Of a stretch of DNA of 44,624 nt, positions 18,239 to 26,304 are shown one piece after another (the stretch's first letter is position 1; the number at the start of each line of letters is the position of its first letter). Below the pieces are notes generated by a model. It was not told where the DNA came from, made no database searches, and was given only the letters and a program-made list of their open reading frames with translations. The DNA is from Chromatiales bacterium (lineage in GTDB: Bacteria; Pseudomonadota; Gammaproteobacteria; Chromatiales; Chromatiaceae). Made by a program: the position numbers and the translations under genes. The DNA lies in NCBI GenBank assembly GCA_030145425.1, contig JAQYVO010000306.1:1-44624 (forward strand). Direction: 5' to 3'.

Positions 18239-18466
18239 TTACCTGAGAAAAGTCAAACAGACGCCACATAAGCCGGTGGCAATAATGTCACCGGAGTCGA
18301 TTTGACCGGCTGCTGGCGTAGTTGAGGAACCAGCATCCGCAAAGCCTCTGGGATTAAAAGTAGTGTTTGACGAACATTCTGTGGGGGAAGCAGCCTGCGA
18401 TATCGAATCAAAGAACAACAGTCCAGGAATTGCAAACATGGGAGCATTATTTTTTGCTGACAGCAT
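18239..18466 (-). CDS. 75-aa orphan peptide, first gene of a mini-operon
   Basis: Not recognised. The ATG (18464-18466) has one of the strongest ribosome binding sites of the window, GGAAGGGGAG, with normal spacing. The N-terminus MLSAKNNAPMFAIPGLLFFD has a short hydrophobic stretch followed by Ser/Ala (SISQAASP), so a weak signal peptide or a leader is possible. The middle is Ser/Thr/Gly/Ala-rich and neutral, and the end is GLCGVCLTFLR with a CxxC pair. The stop TAA overlaps the ribosome binding site of the next gene. Possibilities include an exported small protein or a precursor peptide; no maturation enzyme is nearby, so the second is only a guess. It could also be chance, but signal, coupling and terminator argue against that. 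Confidence 0.45.
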   Translation of the reverse strand: MLSAKNNAPMFAIPGLLFFDSISQAASPTECSSNTTFNPRGFADAGSSTTPAAGQIDSGDIIATGLCGVCLTFLR

Positions 18467-18791
18467 CTTTTAACTCCCCTTCCAAAATCCTGGTCGTATG
18501 TTTGCAACCGTTACTACCGAGTCGTCGCGTCCAGATCGTTGGTCTATCAACCATTGGGGCAAACGTAGGCCTTATTGCCTGGCTTTTACTATAAAGCACG
18601 GTTTGTGCCAAGCTAATGAAGCATACAGAATATCAGACAGTTACTGCAGTTTGCCGGAATGAACACCACGGAACCTGTAAAGATTACTGACACTATTCCA
18701 CTGTGCTCATGGATACTTGCGCAGATTGAGTCTAAGGAACGGCAGTCTTATCCCCCCCTAAAAGGGAAGCCCGAATCTCTTCAGTTTCCCG
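18467..18791. other. Intergenic region without a recognisable gene
   Basis: 325 bp upstream of the mini-operon and downstream of the secreted orphan. It should hold the minus-strand promoter of the mini-operon, but I could not identify convincing hexamers. A 24-codon plus-strand ORF at 18617 has no ribosome binding site and is not called. No repeats seen. Confidence 0.4.
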
Positions 18792-19337
18792 TCATTTCTC
18801 CTTGAATACATTTACCACAGTGGATTCACTTATTCTGATACGTCTTAGACATTCAAGGCTCGTAGCGGTAGACCTGTTCAGCGACCCCATGCGACAGTTG
18901 TTGGCGCCATGAACCTTTAGCCCCAAAATTTTGCCGCAGGATATTCCTCGAAACCGGATGGTTCGTTCTTGTTCACTGCTCGGTCCGATCTCAAAAAACT
19001 CGGCGGAAATCGTTGCAAAGACCACGTTGTTCTGAATGGTCGCAGAAAATTGCGGAACCACGTTTCTAATACGAAAAGAAGTGGTATTGCGTAAACGCAG
19101 CGTAAAATTACAGGAGTTACCCCGCTCCATTTTCCTGTCTACAAAGAGAGTGGCCTGTTCGATGTTGCCCCCGACCGCGCTGCCTGTCCGATCGGAATTG
19201 TCAACGTGCCTGTTGGGCTGGTCGGTTTCGAGAGATATCTGTTGATCGTCTGGCAAGGTGACCGGGACTTCCCCGTGTACCGACAATGGGAGCAGGACTA
19301 CGAGAAAGTATAAGAAAAGGTTTGAAGTTCTGTTCAT
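18792..19337 (-). CDS. Secreted orphan protein, ~181 aa
   Basis: Function not recognised. Start chosen at ATG 19335-19337 (MNRTSNLFLYFLVVLLPLSVHG), which gives a good signal peptide with probable cleavage after VHG; the longer ORF adds a hydrophilic 19-residue lead. The mature part has an Asp/Gln-rich linker and then a probable beta-rich domain of about 110 residues with four cysteines (near GNSCNFTLRLRN, RGISCGKILG, GANNCRMG and LECLRRIR), suitable for two disulfides in the periplasm or outside. It stands alone on the minus strand in an AT-richer, repeat-bearing region, and may be recently acquired. Confidence 0.6.
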   Translation of the reverse strand: MNRTSNLFLYFLVVLLPLSVHGEVPVTLPDDQQISLETDQPNRHVDNSDRTGSAVGGNIEQATLFVDRKMERGNSCNFTLRLRNTTSFRIRNVVPQFSATIQNNVVFATISAEFFEIGPSSEQERTIRFRGISCGKILGLKVHGANNCRMGSLNRSTATSLECLRRIRISESTVVNVFKEK

Positions 19338-19599
19338 AATAATATGTCGCATGCTGTTGCAGTTTGATCCAATAATCCAGAATTGAATACCCATTTTTTC
19401 ATCCGGTTGGGAGCGGCTGCAGGCTATTGCATCTCACAGAACCTGGGTCAGCTTTCGAGAAGGAGATCACCTATAGACCTGTATCCCCTCCACACCCTTC
19501 CGCTATCGATCAAACGGACCATGGCCTTGGATTGCTGTCCGGCCAAATACCAACTATCTGGTTTTTAACTATAAAGGAAGTTGGTAACAGGATTCCACT

Positions 19600-19968
19600 T
19601 TGCCGAGAGCGATCGAGGGTGCCAGCCGACTCAATGCTTCACTCCATCAGAAACAGAAGCATCGGTACCGCTATCAGAAAAAGATCGAGGTATTCATTGA
19701 TCAGTTGCAGGAGCGTCTCGGTATAGAGGACGCAAAGGACGGAAACGACCCAAGCCTGTCACTTACAGACGCAGCCCTGCTGTCACTGGATGCCATGCAA
19801 GCCAGCATAGCAAGGTGCATGCTAGCCGCCTACCCGCCGGATCTCTTGATCGAGATTTCCATAAATACCTGTGGTGCACACGAGTTCTACCGTGCTGAGG
19901 AAGTTATCACTGCGGGAGAGTATTGGGCTGAGTGGGCCATTAAGCGATTCGAAAATGGAAATTCTTGA
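19600..19968 (+). CDS. Hypothetical protein with TTG start, 122 aa
   Basis: Not recognised. The frame is closed by a stop at 19585, and the only usable start is TTG at 19600, preceded by AGGA with 7-nt spacing. The N-terminal third is basic (RYRYQKKIEVFIDQLQERL), followed by an acidic linker and a C-terminal half with LLSLDAMQASIARCMLAAYP and AEEVITAGEYWAEWAIKRF. Likely cytoplasmic and helical. Codon usage looks like that of real genes. It is flanked by repeats and intergenic DNA with no operon partner. Confidence 0.5.
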   Translation: MPRAIEGASRLNASLHQKQKHRYRYQKKIEVFIDQLQERLGIEDAKDGNDPSLSLTDAALLSLDAMQASIARCMLAAYPPDLLIEISINTCGAHEFYRAEEVITAGEYWAEWAIKRFENGNS

Positions 19969-20501
19969 TTTACAGACTCCTCCCCTGATTGAGTGAATAA
20001 ATCAACATGTTAGAAAAAACGCATTCCACCTTTCGAACCGTAGGGTCGAATTCATTCGACCAATGCTTGAAGAGAGATATGGGGTCGAATTCATTCGACC
20101 AGTTCGACTTGATGATGCAGGAAATGACGCCCCCTGCGCAATGCATCGTAGGACAAGATGACCTCCTTGTTTCCAGATGGCCGTTGGCCGAATGAATTCG
20201 GCCCTATAACGCGAATCTACCCCCTTTATTCGGGGGAAGAGCCGATCTACAAATGGTGATTTTCCCGTTTTCGTTCAATTGGTAGTAAACCAATACCTGA
20301 ACAACAAACTCCCTTCATCCAAAAATATCTACTATATTTCAGGGACTGACCAGGTGCCTTCCGCCTTTCAGGCTAAGTTGAAGTATCAACAAAAAGACTG
20401 GTATTTGTGAGTGTGAAAATCAACTGATGCCCTTCTTGCGGCTACCCGTTGATTGCCGGTGAAAAATGATCCTTCCACCGTAACTGCAGAGGAAAAAGAA
20501 C
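19969..20501. repeat. Gene-free region with three GGTCGAAT/GGCCGAAT palindromes
   Basis: GGTCGAATTCATTCGACC occurs twice, at about 20043-20060 and 20083-20100, each an 8-bp perfect stem around TC. A related palindrome GGCCGAATGAATTCGGCC lies at about 20187-20204. These small hairpins resemble repeats I remember as common near genes in gammaproteobacteria. Further on is a weak dyad CCCCCTTTATTCGGGGG. A 62-codon ORF across this stretch is made of the repeats and is not called. No other gene seen in 533 bp. Confidence 0.65.
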
Positions 20502-20792
20502 ATGTATGCACGTTACTTTACTTTCAAATCGACGCCCGATAAGCGCAAAGCTGTAGAGGCGCTGGCCGATGCGGTTTCTACCTACGCCAAATCACTAAAT
20601 GGCTTCGTGAATATTACATTTTTCATTTCAGATGATGAATCGGAATATGGGTCTTTCAGCATCTGGGAAACAAAAGACGATGCGGAAAAAGCGGGGGCTT
20701 CACTGCGTGAGAAAGTGGCCACGACGCTTGAACGCATAGTTACTGCACCGCCGGAGGTGGTTGTTCTGGAAGTTTATGAACCCGGATCTTAG
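20502..20792 (+). CDS. ABM-like (dimeric alpha/beta barrel) small protein
   Basis: A 96-residue protein with a strong ribosome binding site (GAGGAAAAAG). The pattern YARYFTFKSTPDKRKAVEALADAV, a GFVNITFFISDDESEYGSFSIWE strand and ASLREKVATTL helix fit a one-module ferredoxin-like dimeric alpha/beta barrel of the antibiotic-biosynthesis-monooxygenase/YgiN type. Members range from quinol oxygenases to heme or sensor proteins, so the reaction cannot be stated. It precedes the wreck of an NAD(P)-binding protein gene (20882), with which it may once have formed an operon. Confidence 0.7.
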   Translation: MYARYFTFKSTPDKRKAVEALADAVSTYAKSLNGFVNITFFISDDESEYGSFSIWETKDDAEKAGASLREKVATTLERIVTAPPEVVVLEVYEPGS

Positions 20793-20881
20793 CGTAATGT
20801 AATGTATGGTGAAATTACACTGGCAGGGAGAGACCATTTGGTTCGTATCTATTCCTGTTTGGGCGGTACGGAGCGGGGGCG

Positions 20882-20988
20882 ATGAAAGTTTGTATCGTGG
20901 GAGCCTCCGGGAAAATGAGGCAGTACATGAACCACCTGCAATTGTTGGCTGCCAGACACCTACGGCGCTCACGCATACCGTGAAGTAA
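20882..20988 (+). pseudogene. Internally deleted NAD(P)-binding (SDR-like) protein gene
   Basis: An ATG at 20882 with a GAGCGGGGGC ribosome binding site encodes MKVCIVGASGK, the beginning of a Rossmann nucleotide-binding domain. From about 20914 another frame (ending TAA at 20986-20988) encodes ENEAVHEPPAIVGCQTPTAL and THTVK, which I recognise as the C-terminal end of the same family of NAD(P)H-binding proteins (typical N-terminus MKVCIVGASGKLG; typical end HEAPAIVGCQTPSALA). The start and end of a ~250-residue gene are thus joined with a frame change after loss of roughly 200 codons. Family recall is from memory. Confidence 0.6.
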
Positions 20989-21060
20989 TCATCCAAGGCC
21001 TTAAGGGTCGGTAAAAAAACTACTGCAGTGTACCAACCAAATGTCTTATTTCATTCGCAA

Positions 21061-21085
21061 ACCGGGCTGCCTCAGGCAGCCCGGT
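21061..21085 (-). terminator. Stem-loop terminator of sodB
   Basis: ACCGGGCTGC (21061-21070) pairs perfectly with GCAGCCCGGT (21076-21085), giving a very stable stem with a 3-5 nt loop 20 bp after the sodB stop. On the minus strand it is followed by TTTGCG, so the T-tract is short. Confidence 0.65.
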
Positions 21086-21104
21086 TCACAGTCGCTTGTG
21101 ACTA

Positions 21105-21683
21105 TCAGGCGAAGTTGCTGGCAACGAAATCCCAGTTGATCAGTTTCCAGATCTCCTCAAGATACTTGGGGCGGGCGTTGCGGTAGTCGATGTAGTAGGC
21201 GTGCTCCCAGACATCCACTGTAAGCAGCGGGGCCTTGCCGTCGGTCATGGGGTTTGCGGCGTTGGAGGTGTTGACGATCTCCACACCACCTTCACTGTTC
21301 TTTACCAGCCACGTCCAGCCGGAACCGAAGTTGGTGGCCGCCGAGGTGGACAGGGCCTTCTTAAATTCGTCGAATGACCCGAAGGCCTTATCGATGGCCG
21401 CTGCCAGGTCACCGGAGGGTGCACCGCCGCCGTTGGGGCTGAGGCAGTTCCAGTAAAAGGTGTGGTTCCAGATCTGGGCGGCGTTGTTGAAGACACCACC
21501 GGAAGACTTCATGACGATATCTTCCAGGGAGGCGTTCGCGAACTCGGTCCCGGGCACCAGGTTGTTCAGATTGGTGACATAGGTCTGATGATGCTTTCCG
21601 TAGTGGTATTCCAGGGTCTCCTGGGAAATGGTGGGTTCCAGGGCGTTCATCGCATAGGGCAGGGCGGGTAGTTCGTAGGCCAT
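21105..21683 (-). CDS. sodB: Superoxide dismutase [Fe]
   Basis: Cytoplasmic enzyme that converts superoxide to oxygen and hydrogen peroxide. The 192-residue protein has the four metal ligands in place: His27, His74, Asp157 and His161 ([12 protein letters not shown]). Gln70 next to the metal site ([13 protein letters not shown]) is the Fe-type position; Mn enzymes have Gly there. No signal peptide. Starts [17 protein letters not shown], preceded by AAGGAGAA. It is monocistronic with its own terminator hairpin. Confidence 0.97.
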   Translation of the reverse strand: MAYELPALPYAMNALEPTISQETLEYHYGKHHQTYVTNLNNLVPGTEFANASLEDIVMKSSGGVFNNAAQIWNHTFYWNCLSPNGGGAPSGDLAAAIDKAFGSFDEFKKALSTSAATNFGSGWTWLVKNSEGGVEIVNTSNAANPMTDGKAPLLTVDVWEHAYYIDYRNARPKYLEEIWKLINWDFVASNFA

Positions 21684-22028
21684 GTGTTTAGTTCTCCTTA
21701 AGGGAATATTTGTAATAGATTCAGAGGATAGCCGTCATGCCCAAGTGCGGATGCCGGCAGCAAGTGACCCACACGGATGTGGGGCGTTTAGTGCAATTAC
21801 AGGCGTAATTGCCTGGATGCTGCCGCAAGCCTGCAAGGACGTGTTCACGGCGTCCCTCACTTGGGCATGCCGACTGTCCCGGGTACTCTTATCTGAAAAA
21901 CCTACCAGTTTGGTTGGTAAATTTGCCACGCATTCTAATTGCCGCGGTTTTGTAATGCAAGGATGGGACGGGCTACCCGCTGGGGTAGCCAGCCAACAGG
22001 GCAGTCCTGCATCGACAGCCGCTTGCCG
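21684..22028. repeat. Upstream region of sodB with a 144-bp complex palindromic repeat
   Basis: At 21731-21747 and 21858-21874 are inverted arms sharing CATGCCCAAGTG. Between them are smaller perfect hairpins, CCCACA-CGGA-TGTGGG (21768-21783) and GCAATTAC-AGGC-GTAATTGC (21793-21812). The organisation matches a composite palindromic repeat family I remember from many gammaproteobacteria. Just beyond, at about 21902-21920, is an imperfect dyad TACCAGTTTGGTTGGTA resembling a regulator operator, with no regulator gene near. Short ORFs here are by-products of the repeat. Confidence 0.6.
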
Positions 22029-22475
22029 TTACTTGGCCGCGGCGTCGGTCATGCCCATCAGCGCCTTCGTCACCTTGTCAACCGCCGGAACACCGGCAAC
22101 CCCATAGCTTTGCTTCAACGCCTGGGGATCGTGATAACTTATCCAGGTTTTTCCTTCCTTGTCCTGGTAGACGAGCACCCGCAACGGCAGGTCCAGCCCG
22201 GCGGCGGGATCCTGGGTCATGATGGCGGTGCCGATTTTTGGGCTGCCGAAGATGAGTACCTGGGCAGCCGGCTGTTCCAGTCCCGCCTTTCGGGCGTTCG
22301 CCTGATGGTCAATGCGATTGAATACGGTGAGTCCCTTTTTCGTGACCACCGCCTCCAGTTTGTCCATTGTTTCCTGAACACCCTTCTGGCTCGGCTTTTT
22401 CACCAGATCGGCGGCCTCGGCGAGGCATGTCATGGCAACCAGGGCGAGAATGAACAAAATCTTCCTATGGATCAT
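22029..22475 (-). CDS. Exported DUF302 protein
   Basis: A 148-residue protein with an N-terminal signal peptide (MIHRKILFILALVAMTCLAEA) and a DUF302 domain over the rest: VVTKKGLTVFNRIDHQANARKAGL, VLIFGSPKIGTAIM and LPLRVLVYQDKEGKTWISY are hallmark segments. The ATG at 22473-22475 is chosen over the ORF start 17 codons upstream because it has the ribosome binding site GGAAAGG and begins the signal peptide directly. DUF302 proteins are frequent in sulfur and thiosulfate oxidisers and occur in periplasmic or membrane contexts; the molecular function is unknown. Alone, followed by the sodB repeat region. Confidence 0.9.
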   Translation of the reverse strand: MIHRKILFILALVAMTCLAEAADLVKKPSQKGVQETMDKLEAVVTKKGLTVFNRIDHQANARKAGLEQPAAQVLIFGSPKIGTAIMTQDPAAGLDLPLRVLVYQDKEGKTWISYHDPQALKQSYGVAGVPAVDKVTKALMGMTDAAAK

Positions 22476-22539
22476 GGTTTTTTTACCTTTCCGGTAACCG
22501 TGTATTTGTGGACCCAACTGTAGCACAGGCTTGGGGGTG

Positions 22540-23244
22540 TTATTCCCGATGTTCTGTCTGATGATTTCCCCAGGCCGATCTGTCGATCAGGACCTCGGTA
22601 GTGCCTTGCCCCCTGATTCCCGCCGCCGGAATGTTTTCCCCTCGCTTCCAGCTTTGAACCGCAGTCCGTTTTCCGCTGCCGGTCACCAAAAACAGGAGCT
22701 GTCTGCAGGATTCCAGGGTGTTCCGGCTCAGGCTCACCCTGTCCGCCGGGGTCTTGGGTGCCTGGTGAATTGCCAGTACCGTGGGTCCGATAGGGTGCTC
22801 CTGCCCCGGAAACAGGCTTGCGGTGTGACCGTCCTCCCCGAGCCCGAGCAACACGAGATCGAAGGGAAGGGCATCGGTAATCTCTTCGGCGTAGCGCAGA
22901 GCCGCCGGTTCCGGGCCGAGTTCCGCCGGTATCGGATGGATCTGGTTTCGAGGAATGGGGACCTTGTCGGTCAATGCGCGGGCCGCCATCAGGCTGTTGC
23001 GCTGCGGATCTGTGACTGTCAGGCAGCGTTCGTCACCGAAATAGACATGCCAGCTGCCCCAATCGCTTTTCGAATCGGCCAGCAGCCTGTAAGTCCGCTC
23101 TGGCGTGCCGCCTCCTGCCAGGACGATACTGAATCGATCCCGTTCCCCGATGGCTTCTCGGGCCGCCCGCAGAATCCTTGAACAGGCCTCCAGCGCTACC
23201 GCATCCGCTGAATCCAGGGGGTGCCAGCTTATTGAAGAATGCAT
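22540..23244 (-). CDS. pgl: 6-phosphogluconolactonase
   Basis: Hydrolyses 6-phosphogluconolactone in the oxidative pentose phosphate pathway. The 234-residue protein belongs to the NagB-like DevB/Pgl family: LAGGGTPERTYRLLA (phosphate-binding), VYFGDERCLTVTDPQRNSLMA near residue 75, and LVLLGLGEDGHTASLFPG with the catalytic His. Its ATG overlaps the zwf stop by one base (TGATG), so the two are translationally coupled. Last gene of the gnd-zwf-pgl operon. Confidence 0.96.
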   Translation of the reverse strand: MHSSISWHPLDSADAVALEACSRILRAAREAIGERDRFSIVLAGGGTPERTYRLLADSKSDWGSWHVYFGDERCLTVTDPQRNSLMAARALTDKVPIPRNQIHPIPAELGPEPAALRYAEEITDALPFDLVLLGLGEDGHTASLFPGQEHPIGPTVLAIHQAPKTPADRVSLSRNTLESCRQLLFLVTGSGKRTAVQSWKRGENIPAAGIRGQGTTEVLIDRSAWGNHQTEHRE

Positions 23245-24722
23245 CAGTCCGGGGCCAGACTGTGGCGCCAGTGGTGTTCCTCGGTGTCGAACAACCGCTG
23301 GCTCTCCTCGGGTCCCCAGGTGCCGGCAGGATAAGTGTGGATGAAGTCCCGATTGGTGGACCAGGAGCGCAGGATGGGATCGACAACCCGCCAGGCCTGC
23401 TCCACCTCGTCGTAACGCAGGAACAGGGAGCGGTCACCGTCGATAACATCCAGCAGCAGTTCTTCGTAGGCATCGGTCTGGATTTCGTCGTCCTGACGCA
23501 GGCTGGCATCCAGGCTGGTCTGACGTGTGCGCATCTCCAGCCCCGGCTCCTTGACCGTCATCTCCATCCTCAGGCACTCGCAGGGCTGGATGCCAAGAAG
23601 TACCCAGTTCTGTTTGATCTGTTCGATTTGGGTGCCGCGAAAAAACTGCTGGGGCGGGTGACGAAAACAGATCGAGACCATGGACTGCTGTTGTGCCATC
23701 CGCTTACCTGTTCGAAGGTAGATGGGCACATCCCGCCAGCGCCAGTTGTCGATATAGAGTTTCAGGGCGGCATAGGTCTCGGTGACGCTGTCGGGCGGCA
23801 CCTTGTCCTCCTGGAGATAACCAGCCACCCGCTGGTTTTCCATGCTGCCCTCACGGTATTGGGCCCGGAAGGCGTGGGCATGCACCGCCCTGGGGGGAAT
23901 GGGACGCACCGACTTGAGCACTTTCACCTTCTCGTCGCGAAGGTCTTCCGCTTCCATGGAGACTGGTGGTTCCATCGTAACCAGGGTCAGCAGCTGCAGC
24001 AGGTGGCTCTGGATCATGTCACGCATGGCGCCGGTCCCATCATAGAAGGGTCCGCGGCTTCCCACGCCCAGGGTCTCGGAGTGGGTGATCTGGATATGGT
24101 CGATGTAGTTGCGGTTCCAGAGCGGCTCCATCATGGTGTTGGCAAAGCGGAACACCAGCACGTTCTGCACGGTCCCTTTGCCCAGGTAATGGTCGATTCG
24201 GTAGATCTGCTCCTCCCGAAGGTGACGCCCGATGGAACGCTGCAGGGATTGGGCGCTTTCCAGGTCGTAGCCGAAGGGCTTCTCTATGACGACACGCTTC
24301 CACCCAGCCCCTTCCTCGAACAGTTGCTCATTGCCCAGGCGGTCCACCACATCGTTGAACTGGGATGGGCTGATAGCCATGTAGTAGGCAACGTTCGAGG
24401 GGAATTCGGAGCTGTTCACCAAGTGCTCTCTGAGGCCGGCATACAGTGCAGGGTCTTCAAGGTCGCCCTGCAAATAGTCGATCCGCCGGGCAAACCCTTC
24501 GAAGACCTCATCATCCAGCCTGTTGCGGACCTTCTGCTTCAGCCATTCCCGAATCTCACGGATACACCGCTCGTTGTCCCAGTCTCTCCGGCCCAGTGCC
24601 AGGATGCGGGTGCCGGTGGGCAGTTTGCCCGCTGCCTCCAGGTGATAGAGCGCAGGCATCAGCTTGACCCGGGACAGGTTTCCGGTGGCGCCGAAGATGA
24701 CGTAGGTGCAGGGTTCAGTCAT
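23244..24722 (-). CDS. zwf: Glucose-6-phosphate 1-dehydrogenase
   Basis: Oxidises glucose-6-phosphate to 6-phosphogluconolactone with reduction of NADP. Length 492. The dinucleotide-binding IFGATGNLSRVKL lies near the N-terminus, the substrate and catalytic motif RIDHYLGKGTVQN near residue 185, and EKPFGYD shortly before. The ATG at 24720-24722 is chosen; an in-frame start 24 codons upstream would overlap the gnd coding end. It begins 4 bp after the gnd stop and ends overlapping pgl. Confidence 0.96.
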   Translation of the reverse strand: MTEPCTYVIFGATGNLSRVKLMPALYHLEAAGKLPTGTRILALGRRDWDNERCIREIREWLKQKVRNRLDDEVFEGFARRIDYLQGDLEDPALYAGLREHLVNSSEFPSNVAYYMAISPSQFNDVVDRLGNEQLFEEGAGWKRVVIEKPFGYDLESAQSLQRSIGRHLREEQIYRIDHYLGKGTVQNVLVFRFANTMMEPLWNRNYIDHIQITHSETLGVGSRGPFYDGTGAMRDMIQSHLLQLLTLVTMEPPVSMEAEDLRDEKVKVLKSVRPIPPRAVHAHAFRAQYREGSMENQRVAGYLQEDKVPPDSVTETYAALKLYIDNWRWRDVPIYLRTGKRMAQQQSMVSICFRHPPQQFFRGTQIEQIKQNWVLLGIQPCECLRMEMTVKEPGLEMRTRQTSLDASLRQDDEIQTDAYEELLLDVIDGDRSLFLRYDEVEQAWRVVDPILRSWSTNRDFIHTYPAGTWGPEESQRLFDTEEHHWRHSLAPD

Positions 24723-24726
24723 GGTC

Positions 24727-26175
<1,449 letters not shown>

Positions 26176-26304
26176 ATTATCCCCCTGTCTCCGTCGGATC
26201 CCGAGTATGGCATAATTCGACTTCTGCGAAACAACAGGATCAATCGGGTTTGAACGATACCCGTTTCCATATCCTGAGACTGCCGAATACCGGAGTGATA
26301 TTGG

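Noticed and set aside
18617-18691. 24-codon plus-strand ORF starting MKHTEYQTV
   Set aside because: No ribosome binding site and no supporting context.
20007-20195. 62-codon ORF with repeated SNSFDQ
   Set aside because: The repetition is the translated palindrome GGTCGAATTCATTCGACC; no ribosome binding site.
20043-20204. Possible CRISPR array
   Set aside because: Only three copies, irregular spacing, palindromic units and no cas genes.
21735-21929. 64-codon ORF beginning MANLPTKLVGFSDK
   Set aside because: Consists of the palindromic repeat upstream of sodB.
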